A DNA stretch of 64,000 nt, taken from positions 31,684,587-31,748,586 of the forward strand of contig OX457058.1 of the NCBI GenBank assembly GCA_949752795.1, given 5' to 3'. Positions 13,101 to 21,000 of this stretch are shown piece after piece; within the stretch, counting starts at the first letter, position 1, and every line of letters starts with the position of its first letter. Origin of the DNA: Hyperoodon ampullatus. Taxonomy: Eukaryota; Chordata; Mammalia; Artiodactyla; Ziphiidae. The notes below the pieces were generated by a model. It saw only the letters and a list, made by a program, of their open reading frames with translations, ran no database searches and was not told where the DNA came from. A program made the position numbers and the translations under genes.

Positions 13101-13276
13101 CTACCGTAGTTTACCTGAATGACCCTTCTGTCTCCCAGCTGGTGGAAGTGAAGGGCCCCAGTGACCGTCTTTCGCAAAAGCAGATGATCTGGCTGGATGA
13201 GCTGCACCGGCTGGGGGCAGACGTGGAGGTCTGCCACGTGACTGCTGTCGGAGCCAAGAGCAGGGGCCCCATCTGA
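1042..13276 (+). CDS. FAN1: FAN1, C-terminal 332 residues (7 coding exons; 5' part outside window)
   Basis: FAN1 is a nuclear, structure-specific 5' flap endo/exonuclease recruited by ubiquitinated FANCD2 in interstrand-crosslink repair; it also limits CAG-repeat expansion (known for the family). Joining 1042-1161, 4511-4675, 5111-5258, 8860-8963, 9499-9693, 10308-10436 and 13139-13276 gives 333 in-frame codons ending in TGA, with all introns GT-AG. The spliced peptide follows mammalian FAN1 from about residue 686 to the C-terminus: the TPR/helical region, then the VRR-NUC domain. The catalytic residues are present: Asp in GLPDLV (fragment residue 275), then Glu and Lys in LVEVKG (290, 292). 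Their spacing matches the human D960/E975/K977. If fragment residue 1 equals human 686, the end falls exactly at 1017, so there is no net length change. I see no frameshift or early stop. Upstream exons are not in the window. Confidence 0.97.
1336..1779 (-). mobile_element. CHR-type SINE, ~300 bp form, interrupted by a retrocopy
   Basis: Read on the - strand it opens GGGGCTTCCCTGGTGGCACA, passes the tRNA-like B box GGTTCGA region, and ends in a TAAT/A-rich tail at about 1336-1355. Its body is split by a foreign segment at about 1633-1738. The flanking sequence tggtttctttttttt appears on both sides (about 1320 and 1780), consistent with a target-site duplication. Confidence 0.85.
1633..1738 (-). 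mobile_element. Short retroposed transcript 3' end inside the SINE
   Basis: On the - strand this ~106 bp segment ends with AATAAA about 11-16 bases before a run of A's, like a polyadenylated transcript end. It is flanked by a 15 bp direct repeat, ggcaggYggattctt, at 1619-1633 and 1739-1753 with one mismatch. The poly-T on the + strand begins exactly where that repeat ends, as expected for L1-machinery priming at TTCTT/AA. I could not identify the source transcript. Confidence 0.75.
3030..4004 (-). mobile_element. L1 3' fragment, antisense to FAN1
   Basis: The + strand reads like the reverse complement of an L1 3' region. Marks are the gtagtaaatatatataacaa-like start, the 'ccattgtgtatactccattg' type stretch near 3630, and the 'tgggtgtgaagtggtatccc' type end near 3980. 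It is old and heavily mutated, and is split by the small DNA transposon at 3127-3348. Confidence 0.75.
3127..3348 (+). mobile_element. Small Tigger-type DNA transposon relic in L1
   Basis: It starts CAGCTGATCCTTGAACAAC after a TA and ends with GTTGTTCAAAC-type sequence, the same terminal inverted repeats seen in the better preserved copy at 31921-32156. It interrupts the L1 sequence cleanly. The family is Tigger-like nonautonomous; the exact subfamily name is not certain. Confidence 0.7.
4511..4675 (+). CDS. FAN1: FAN1 exon b (55 codons)
   Basis: It starts after tcttttctag and ends before GTAAGTA, phase 0 at both ends. It encodes [17 protein letters not shown] through [11 protein letters not shown], colinear with the FAN1 helical domain. 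Confidence 0.96.
4676..5110 (+). other. Short GC-rich FAN1 intron
   Basis: This 435 bp intron lies between exons b and c. It has GT and AG ends and no recognisable repeat or gene. Confidence 0.8.
5111..5258 (+). CDS. FAN1: FAN1 exon c
   Basis: It starts after cccctcgcag and ends with one base of a Gly codon before donor GTAACG (phase 1). It encodes [10 protein letters not shown], then [18 protein letters not shown]. The exon sits in a GC-rich stretch, which explains several spurious open frames around it. Confidence 0.96.
5259..8859 (+). other. GC-rich FAN1 intron
   Basis: It contains a (TG)n run at 5819-5841 and otherwise GC-rich, low-repeat sequence. Long open frames here on both strands are attributable to GC content: they lack splice support and family resemblance. 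Confidence 0.65.
5819..5841. repeat. (TG)n microsatellite
   Basis: A perfect alternating TG run in a FAN1 intron. Confidence 0.95.
8860..8963 (+). CDS. FAN1: FAN1 exon d
   Basis: The acceptor ttgtctcag is preceded by a TG-rich pyrimidine tract. The exon completes the split Gly codon and encodes [18 protein letters not shown] then [13 protein letters not shown], ending phase 0 before GTAATC. Confidence 0.96.
8964..9498 (+). other. FAN1 intron
   Basis: This 535 bp intron lies between exons d and e. I see no recognisable repeat. Confidence 0.8.
9499..9693 (+). CDS. FAN1: FAN1 exon e (65 codons)
   Basis: It starts after gcacacag and ends before GTGATG, phase 0 at both ends. It encodes [15 protein letters not shown] through [13 protein letters not shown], which enters the VRR-NUC domain. 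A CA/TG-rich inverted repeat lies 57 bp past the donor. Confidence 0.96.
9694..10307 (+). other. FAN1 intron
   Basis: This 614 bp intron lies between exons e and f. Apart from the CA/TG tract at 9750-9840 I see nothing recognisable. Confidence 0.8.
9750..9840. repeat. CA/TG compound microsatellite with inverted symmetry
   Basis: CA runs at about 9752-9762 and 9802-9812 alternate with TG runs at 9778-9791 and 9812-9838. The CA and TG arms are complementary, so the tract can fold back on itself as well as adopt alternating purine-pyrimidine structure. Confidence 0.9.
10308..10436 (+). CDS. FAN1: FAN1 exon f, first half of VRR-NUC active site
   Basis: It starts after tgtccag and ends before GTCAGT, phase 0. 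It encodes DLVSCLGG, then [15 protein letters not shown]. The Asp of GLPDLV is the metal-binding aspartate of the PD-(D/E)xK fold. Confidence 0.97.
11476..11744 (-). mobile_element. CHR-type SINE, truncated at its 5' end
   Basis: The 3' part of the ~300 bp form is present (on + : ggctgcgttgggttttcatt to ttgctccgcggcacatggga). The first ~60 bp of the element, which normally reads CCTGGTGGCGCAGTGG, are missing at the 11744 side. Confidence 0.8.
11754..11803. repeat. 25 bp tandem duplication
   Basis: Two adjacent copies of atgcacataacaacagtRta followed by ttttt, differing at one base. It lies just past the truncated SINE. Confidence 0.9.
12540..12920. repeat. Old dispersed repeat, L2-like (unassigned)
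   Basis: Phrases such as ggcagtgggaacagcaagca and taggtcatggcaagaagttt recall a mammalian-wide repeat also represented at about 29020-29650, 53340-53720 and 62690-63500. The family name is not certain. Confidence 0.45.
13139..13276 (+). CDS. FAN1: FAN1 terminal coding exon, EVK motif and stop
   Basis: It starts after tctcccag and encodes [19 protein letters not shown] to the C-terminus AKSRGPI, stop TGA at 13274-13276. The Glu and Lys of EVK complete the nuclease active site begun 2.7 kb upstream. The last few residues differ from the human tail, which is expected for this variable end. Confidence 0.97.
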   Translation: MVEVKGPSDRLSQKQMIWLDELHRLGADVEVCHVTAVGAKSRGPI

Positions 13277-13361
13277 GAGCTGTGGGCTTGGGAGCATCTG
13301 AGAGCATCAGAAGCATCAAATGTCACTACATCTTATTTAATTTTGATTTTGTTGTTGTCAT

Positions 13362-13367
13362 AATAAA
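13362..13367 (+). terminator. FAN1: Proximal FAN1 poly(A) signal
   Basis: AATAAA 86 bp after the FAN1 stop codon, followed within 50 bp by a GT-rich stretch (cagtgtctgtgtatc), the usual layout of a cleavage and polyadenylation site. Confidence 0.65.
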
Positions 13368-14221
13368 CCTGGCAGTGTAAGGACTCATCACTGTACAGTG
13401 TCTGTGTATCACAAACCTTGGTATTGGCTTCAGCACACTCACTGATTCCACACAGCAGGTAATGAACTTTTAAAAAGGTCAAAACCTTGGTGGCTGTTTC
13501 AGGAGCTAGATGCATGTGACTTATAGGAAAGCTGGAATCCCCCCCACAAAAGGAGATGATTCACAGCTTTGGGTCTTTTATAAAAGGAGCATACACAATG
13601 TTTCTTTCCAAAAAGTATATTGGAAATGGAGATTCCTTAATTTATCTGTTTTTCTATACTGCCCTTACACATTTGGCTGCTAAAATTCTTGTTTTATGAT
13701 TATCCAAGAAGGGCATAAACAGATGAAACTCTGATATCTTTAGGAATTAAGAAACAAATTCTCATTAACTTCCTTATTATTTCTGTCAGTGCTTGCTCTC
13801 ATTGGGCCTGTGTCACCAAAGGGAGGGACAGTTGTTATCAAAGGCAGTTGTCCCTTTTCGTCCTTCTCCTTGGGAACATCCCTAGTGACTAGAGGCAATT
13901 TCCTGTATACGTACAGATCTCATTTTAGTGTGCTTTGCAGATACTGCGTTTGTATTAAGTCGAAGGTCTGGAGCAGCCCTGTGTCACGCGAGTCTATCAG
14001 CCCATTTTTCCAGCAGTATTTGCTCACTTCAGGTCTATGGGTCACATTTGGGTAATTCTCACAATATTTTAAACTTCTTCATCATCATTATATTTGTTAT
14101 GGTGTGACTTGCTGAAGGCTCAGATGATGGTTAGTATATTTTAGCAGGACAGTATTTTAAAATACTTCAAGGTAAGAACACTTTTTTTAGACATAATGCT
14201 ACTGCACACTTAAAAGACTAC

Positions 14222-14346
14222 AGTATAGTGGAAATATCACTTTTATATGCACTGGAAAGGCAGCAAATTCACGTGACTTGCCTTATCGAGATACTCACTT
14301 TATTGTGGGGCTCTGGAACTGACCTGCAGTATCTCCAAGGTGTGCA
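14222..14346 (-). mobile_element. Tigger1-type terminal fragment
   Basis: Read on -, it begins close to the Tigger1 end (ACCTTGGAGATACTGCAGGT) and continues through the repeated 'CAATAAAGTGAGTATCTCG'-like motif. Only one end is present, so it is a fragment. Confidence 0.65.
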
Positions 14347-14745
14347 GGAACAGGGCTGCCCGTCACTGTCGGAAGAGCCTTGGGCTGGGGAAGGTGGACG
14401 CAGGAAGGGGTTTATCAGAACGGTATGCCCAGGCGTGGCGGGCCAGGCTCCTGCTCCCAGAGACTAGTTCCAAGACCTTCTTAAGGCAGTGGTACTCCCC
14501 AGCTTTTTAATTTGTTAAATGGAAGGACGAGTTAGAGACTGGTCCATGAACCCACATGGCCGTGACAACAGCCAGCTGTGAACTGAGGTTAGAGATGTTA
14601 CCCATCTCTGCCTTGCTTTACAGCAGGCAGAGCGTCGGGTGGACGACACATAAACACGGCTGAAGAAAACACCCTTGCTTCTTGATGCTCTGTGTTCTTG
14701 CAGGGGATTCGTATTGACAATGAAGGCAACGATTCCTGTGGAAAT

Positions 14746-14751
14746 TTTATT
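14746..14751 (-). terminator. MTMR10: Candidate distal MTMR10 poly(A) signal
   Basis: TTTATT on + reads AATAAA on -, 2.7 kb past the MTMR10 stop. I found no canonical AATAAA on - between here and the stop; an ATTAAA lies at 15627-15632. Which is used cannot be decided from sequence. Confidence 0.35.
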
Positions 14752-14981
14752 AGCACTCAACACTTCCTTCACATTCACCACTGCTGAAAAGCAGGGTCTC
14801 TCACCTTCCTGCATATCCTACTTTAACCCAAGTCATAGTCAATTTTAGGCACAAAGGTTTTCATTTTCTCTCAAAATCAAGTTTTAACTGCTTGAGGTTA
14901 CTGCTACAGCAAGCAGATTTTGTTGAAGGACGCGTTGAATAGTTTTCATACTCTGTTAGCACAGATTAATATACTTTCTTA

Positions 14982-14987
14982 AATAAA
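14982..14987 (+). terminator. FAN1: Distal FAN1 poly(A) signal (candidate)
   Basis: A second + strand AATAAA, followed by a T-rich stretch (aaatttttggttttaaaatt). Use of it would give a UTR of about 1.7 kb. Confidence 0.4.
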
Positions 14988-15626
14988 GTTAGAAATTTTT
15001 GGTTTTAAAATTGGTTTCCATCACAAAACAACAGTAAGACGTGGTACACCTTTAAGTCCGATCCTAGCGAGTCCAGAGCTGCCTGACGCCTGTGTGGCCC
15101 TCTGTCAGCACAGGCTCTATGTCCACGTCCAGAACCACATTCGGACTCTGTCCCCACACGTCCTCCGTGCCAGGAGCGGTGCCAGGCAGCTCTGCAGGGG
15201 CCAGGACTCAAGGCTGTAATAGTTGTTTTTCATATTATGCACGATAAAGCTGTGGCACAATAATCATTATATAACAACTGTTCAGCAAAAATAAAACAAA
15301 AAACTATATTTTACTACATTTGATTATCGTACAAAAATATGCACATTTTCTATTTTAAAACAGTATTAATAGTACCTAATCATTTTTAAACTTGCAAGTT
15401 AACCCCAAAAAATTACTAAAAGGGTTAAAATAAATGTGAGAGGGAAGAAAGATATAAAGAAGTAAATGCTCAACCCCAAAAAACAATAACAAATTTAGAA
15501 CAATTTGTAATAATAAAAAAGCAGCCTAATGAAAAAGGAAGAAGACTTATTACACTTCCAGTGGCAGGATATGCTGTGGGGTTTTCAGGGCACCGGAGCT
15601 GGTTTCCAATCAAGGACTTTAAAACG

Positions 15627-15632
15627 TTTAAT
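15627..15632 (-). terminator. MTMR10: Candidate MTMR10 poly(A) signal, ATTAAA variant
   Basis: TTTAAT on + reads ATTAAA on -, 1.8 kb after the MTMR10 stop codon in AT-rich sequence typical of a long 3' UTR. Confidence 0.3.
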
Positions 15633-16174
15633 GGCAACAGTGCTATTTATATAAACTAAGCCCTTACTTTCTAGACAAGTTGGCAAAACACTGGGTTTAT
15701 CCACATGATGGATTTCTTAAGACTGCATAGGAACTTCTGTCCCTGTAAGTTCAGAGACATTATCCAACCATTTTTAAAAGGCAAATAATTCAAATAGAAA
15801 CATCTATTTGTTACATATAAAGGTAAAACACACTGTTTTGAAAAAACTTGTTTTAGAAAAGGACATAAGCTAACTAGATACTTCACTATAAACGTTTTTT
15901 AAAAAGCTTAAGATGGCAGTTTAAGAAACTCTAAATAACAGCTACATTGAAGACATCCATCTTTTACACAGAAGTGAGGGGTGTCAGGGGGAGGCTGTGA
16001 CTGGCATGGCCACAGTAAGCTCCAGCTCTGGCCCACAGCTTTGGCTCGGTTCTTGTGACACAACCTGAAAACGGGAATTTGAGACGAGAGCACACCTGTC
16101 TGCACCTCTGAACACCTGTCATAGGTTGGGTGGGGCGGGGTGCTCTCACCATTTGGTACAGTGGCAGTATTTTT

Positions 16175-16389
16175 TTTTTTTTTTTTTTTTTTTTTGCGGT
16201 ACACGGGCCTCTCACTGTTGTGGCCTCTCCCGTTGCAGAGCACAGGCTCTGGATGCTCAGGCTGAGCGGCCATGGCTCATGGGCCCAGCCGTTCTGCGGC
16301 ATGTGGGATCTTCCCGGACCGGGGCACGAATCCGTGTCCCCTGCATCGGCAGGCGGAGTCTCAACCACTGTGCCACCAGGGAAGCCCCT
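16175..16389 (-). mobile_element. CHR-SINE, short (deletion) form
   Basis: On - it reads GGGGCTTCCCTGGTGGCACA to an A tail of about 23 bases. The duplication cagtggcagtatttt flanks it at 16160-16174 and 16390-16404. It lies in the same orientation as MTMR10, about 1.1 kb past the stop. Confidence 0.93.
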
Positions 16390-17448
16390 CAGTGGCAGTA
16401 TTTTGAGAGAAGTCTGTTGTTACTCTCCTGTCCTCCCTTCCTAAGCACTAAGCACTCAGGTGACCTGACTCAAGACCTCATCACTGATTTCCACGGGAAA
16501 GTGCCCCCAGGAGTGCTCCCCACTGGACTCTGACAGGGCCTCTACTTTGAGGGTGGGTGTCAGTGATGCTGCCGCACCGACCCGGACCCTGCCTCACACC
16601 CACTGTGTTCGGTGACTGTCAGAGGGATGTGTGCCTCTGGGGACCCCTGGCTGTCGGTACGATGCTGAGTGTGACCAGCCTCTTTCCAATGTGCAGGGGG
16701 ACTTTGACACCCTAATTTAAAAAACAAATTCTGTTTTACTCTGTGTTCTTCATAGCTTAATATTAATGTCAAAGGCACTTCTAAATTTAATTAATTATCT
16801 ATAGCAAATGCTTTTAAAGTCAACAGTGCATATCATTTTAAAGTTAGTCCTAAGGAAACTCATGATTTTAAAACAGTGATCTACGGTCCCAAAGTGATCT
16901 AAAATAAATTACAGTGTGAGAACACACAACTCTCAGGTGAGCTCAACTAGAGATAATAGAAAGTGACCAGATAAATACACAAATACCTACTAACGCCCAC
17001 TGGGGGTTTACTGGATGCATCTTGAAAATATACTAAACACTAATTTCTTAACTCTCCTGATGTCTGCTTCTCTGGGCTGCTAATCCAGCTGAGGATCAGG
17101 GAACCTTTAGAAGGTGGCTGGAAAAATGGATGTGGACAAAATAAATGTCGCAGACAAAACCTGATTAGTTTGACCACAGTAATAAGGTCGTGGGAATGTC
17201 TGCCTGCAAATGATCTAAAAATGAGCCAGACCTAGAATGATAGAAAAAGGACATAAATAACAAAAGTTATGGCTATCTTTTAAAAATATTGTGAAGGAAG
17301 CATAATTCAACATGTTTTAAAGTATTAGTGCAAATTTCAACTGTTATTCTTACGTATAGAACGATTAGAGCTTCAAACGCCTCGGCCAGCAGTTTTACTT
17401 CAGAGAAGTTCTCTCGCTCCCTCAGGACGTTCAGAAAGCCACTCCGCC

Positions 17449-18045
17449 TCAGTCTTCATTTGCTAGTGTCTCAGTAGATAACCATATTTTGGCCCCACTT
17501 AAAAACTTGCCTAGCGGTGTCCCTGAAATGCTCCGTCTGCACAGATTGCCCACCGGGGAAAAGGGGAACGAGGACGAGAGGAAGTCCGGTGTCCCCGGGG
17601 CGTCGTGCGGGCCGCCAGCGCGGAAGTACAGCCTGCTCTGGACCAGCTCGGGGCAGGGGGCTTCCAGGGGGCTGCCCTGGGGCTGCCGCAGCGCCCTGCT
17701 CAGCATGTCCACCTCGTCTGCCAGCAGGGAGACCTTGTGGAAGGCTGTGATGAAGCCCCCGCGCTGGATCTGGGCCTCGGGGACCCAGCGGAAGTAGCAG
17801 AGTTTCCACAGTTTGATGTGCATTCCGGACAGAAGCGGCAGAATCACCCCGTGCAGGTCGGCCGGCTTGGAGAACCACTCTCGGAAGTACTGCTCCGCAC
17901 CCCTGTCCTGGCTGTCGCTCTGCTCAGGGGGGTCCGGCTTTACTTTTAATATTAATGAATTTCTCCTGGGAAGTAACTCTTGGTCACTGATGATTCCATT
18001 CTTTAAGGAAGCTGGCATTCCTCTTAGTGTGGAGCTGTAGCTTTT
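17449..18045 (-). CDS. MTMR10: MTMR10 exon 16 (C-terminal region, stop)
   Basis: 597 bp encoding [20 protein letters not shown] to the C-terminus STETLANED, stop TGA at 17449-17451. It holds the whole C-terminal 3-PAP-like region ([35 protein letters not shown]). Its GC-rich codon use differs from the AT-rich exons upstream. Confidence 0.97.
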   Translation of the reverse strand, partial: KSYSSTLRGMPASLKNGIISDQELLPRRNSLILKVKPDPPEQSDSQDRGAEQYFREWFSKPADLHGVILPLLSGMHIKLWKLCYFRWVPEAQIQRGGFITAFHKVSLLADEVDMLSRALRQPQGSPLEAPCPELVQSRLYFRAGGPHDAPGTPDFLSSSFPFSPVGNLCRRSISGTPLGKFLSGAKIWLSTETLANED

Positions 18046-21000
18046 CTGTACAGAAGAGAGATTTTAGCATTATTTTCCTGGAGCTTCCCTTTTTAGAAAG
18101 ATAGTAGAAGTGTAATGGTAAATATAGACTCGGTATTAGGAAAAACTGGTAGAATTTCAACCTTAAAGGATATTTTGTTCCTTCCCTGGTAATACTTATT
18201 CCAATCCTCCTCCACTGGAGTTTAACACTTTTAGGCCTTGATTCTGCCTAGGCTGTAGCCTGCATGGGGGTGGGGGGAGATATATCCTATCCATTATAGG
18301 CAGACCTCAGAGATACAGTGGGTTCGGTTCCAGACACCGGAGTAAAGCGAGTATCGCAATAAAGCAAGTCACACGAGGTTTTTGGTTTCCCAGTGCATAT
18401 GTAAGTTACGTTTCCAATATACTGTAATCTATTAAGTGTGCAATAGCATTATGTCTAAAAAAAACTATGTACATACCTTAATTTAAGCACTTTATTGCTA
18501 AAAAATACGAACCATCATCTGAGCCCTCAGCGAGTTGTAATCTTTTTTCAATAGCAATTTTAAAGATCATTGATCACAGATCACCATCACTAATATAATA
18601 ATTATGAAAAAACTTGAAATATTGTGAGAATTACCAAAATGTGGCACAGAGACACAAAGTGAACAAATACTGCTGGAAAGATGGCACCGACGGATGAACT
18701 CAACACAGGGTTTGCACAAACCTTCAATTTGTAAAAAATGCAGTATCTGCAAAGTGCAATAAAGCAAGTGCAGTAAAACGAGGTCTGCCTATAATTGGCT
18801 AAGTGTGAATTTCTAAGATTTCTGGTCAGAAAAAAGCTAGACCTGCTGATTCTAGAAAAGGCTGAGCGGACGGGCTTCAGGAGCAGGGCCCTGGGTACAG
18901 GGCTGCAACTGCTGACTCTTGAGATGACGACCAGCGCTGTGTGGGCCTCAGACAGCAAGATGAAAAGTCGGGGTGGGGTCATCTGAGTGAGAAAGTGAAT
19001 GACCCCTCCAAACCTGCACTGGCAATGCTGTCATGGGAAATGACTGGACTTTTAATACTCTGTTCTGAAAAAGATGTTTTTGGTTATCTGTGAGCAAATA
19101 CCAGGTTTTTTACTGTTAGTGCATTTCTGTAACTTACCTTTGTCCGTTTAAAAGACTTCACAGAACCGTTTTGTACACAAGGCGTGCTCTTTCCAATGTA
19201 AAAGGGGTTGTGGAAAAGGGTGCGATCCTTTGCTGTAAACTGAAGAGACCAGTCCCAAACTGAGGGGAATTTTAAACCCTTTTCATCACCCAATTGGATA
19301 TTTTTGCTTATAGCAAATTCCTGCAAAATAAAATATTTGAACATTTGTGAAAAGATGCCAAACTAAGATTTTCTCATAGTAAATTCATTTCTGACGGTCA
19401 TTCATCATCATACAAATGAATTTTTCTGAACGAGAGCGACTCCAATCCCACTGGAGCAGCATGCTCTGCTTCCCGAGAACAGACATTCCTGGCGCCTCGC
19501 ACGGAGGAGCGCGTGGACCCCTGAACCGCGAGGGGAGCTGGGCCCCTGGGCAATAAGTGTGTTGGTGAGTATGACTCGTGAATGGAGTTCTCCCTGGTGC
19601 CACGGCCTGAATAAATCCATCTCCTTATACATCCACACCCCCAATCCTGAACAACGCATTTCTTCAGGATGCTCTGCATGATGCTTCAGCTCACAGAATG
19701 TCTGCTCTACTGTTGAGTTGATGAAGCAGTTTCATGGATGAGGAATCCAGGCTCAGCACCTTCCCAGACCCGGGCCTGAGGATCCCACAGCTCACTGTGA
19801 GGGCAGCCCCCCTTCCACCAAAGTCTTCCTGAAGGCCCACGAGAGCTGTCCTTTCTGTCTCTCTCAGTGGTCACTGCAGCATTTGTTGTCTACACCCATC
19901 GCTCCAGATGTGGGTGAGACAGAACTTGTGGTTCTGGAAGGTTCCACCAGGGGCAACCAGAAGCTATAGGTAGTTTCAAGTTTGGCTTGAGGCTCTCCTT
20001 ACTCATGGTTCTTCCTCTCAGTCAAGGAATTGGGACTAGAAACCAATGGTCCTAACGTAAAAGTGACTGCCACACGGCATGAGGGTCTGAGCACATCCAG
20101 TAAGCAGCGCCCAGAGAGAACCACAGTCTCACGTCACGCCTACATTTCCTCTCTCAAATTCTTCTCCACAGGACTCTTGAAGAAAAATAATTTGCTTTGT
20201 ACAACTTTTATTCTACTGACCTAGGAAACAAATGTCCTCAAACAGCATCTTATCCATTACCCATTCAGACAGCCCCAATGTGAAAATATAAATACAAAAG
20301 CACAACATTTACGGCAGTTAAAATGATTTACGTCTTTCAATTGGCTTATTATGAACAATAAACATCAGAGAGAAATACATAAAATGCTCACTGATAAAAA
20401 TGAAACAAGTTCAAGTTCCTGGATTTTTAACCATCTATAAATAATTCCTTCAGAAATGACCGCTTAAAATGGTAGCTAAGACAGTTTAAACACACAGCTA
20501 ATTGTACTTTGACACTACCTCAATAAAGCAGTTCGCCCTGGCCACGGCGGGCGCCACTCACCGAGCTCTGCTGCACGCGCTGGTGCGGGGAGTTGAAGAG
20601 GAAGGTGCCGAACAGGGCCACACGGGTGCTGTCGTGCAGCACCGCCAGGTAGGTCTCGGAGAACTCAAAAGCTGCTGGGCACTGCTCCTGCAGCTGCCAC
20701 GTGGCGTCCAGGAACAGCAGGAACACGGGAGCCTGGCGGACACACGTGGAAACGGGATTACTCAATGCTGCCCTTCAGTGTCCACATCTATTTCCAAACC
20801 TCTTGCTGATATGAAGGAAGAGATTAATAAGGAAACAGCGAGGCCTGAGCACTTGGCTCCAAAGCTGAGCGAAGGGCACGTGAGCACATTAGACGGCCAT
20901 GTCTAACCTAAGAACTAGGCTGGCCTGGGACGCATCACAGCCCTCCTCTGCCTGCCAAGTCCACCAAGCTGAAGTGGCAAAGTCAACAGACGGGCAGGGT

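Larger units (their letters stand above)
10437..13138 (+). other. FAN1 last intron, mostly L1
   Basis: It separates the Asp half from the EVK half of the nuclease active site. About 11030-12530 is antisense L1 with a SINE inserted; 12540-12920 resembles an old dispersed repeat also seen at 29020 and 62690. Confidence 0.7.
13277..14998 (+). other. FAN1: FAN1 3' UTR and shared gene-end region
   Basis: It follows the FAN1 stop. Two AATAAA hexamers on + (13362-13367 and 14982-14987) bound short and long UTR versions. The interval also contains a Tigger fragment (14222-14346) and a possible MTMR10 poly(A) signal on -. UTR extents are inferred. Confidence 0.5.
15000..17448 (-). other. MTMR10: Probable MTMR10 3' UTR
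   Basis: AT-rich sequence directly after the MTMR10 stop, without an identifiable gene. It includes a sense-oriented SINE at 16175-16389. The extent is inferred from the lack of a canonical poly(A) hexamer closer to the stop. Confidence 0.45.

Noticed and set aside
16126..16533. Open frames repeated across the window with peptide text such as [13 protein letters not shown]
   Set aside because: These translate the SINE copies in either orientation; the same peptide recurs at 21645, 27554, 39583, 47156 and 52007.
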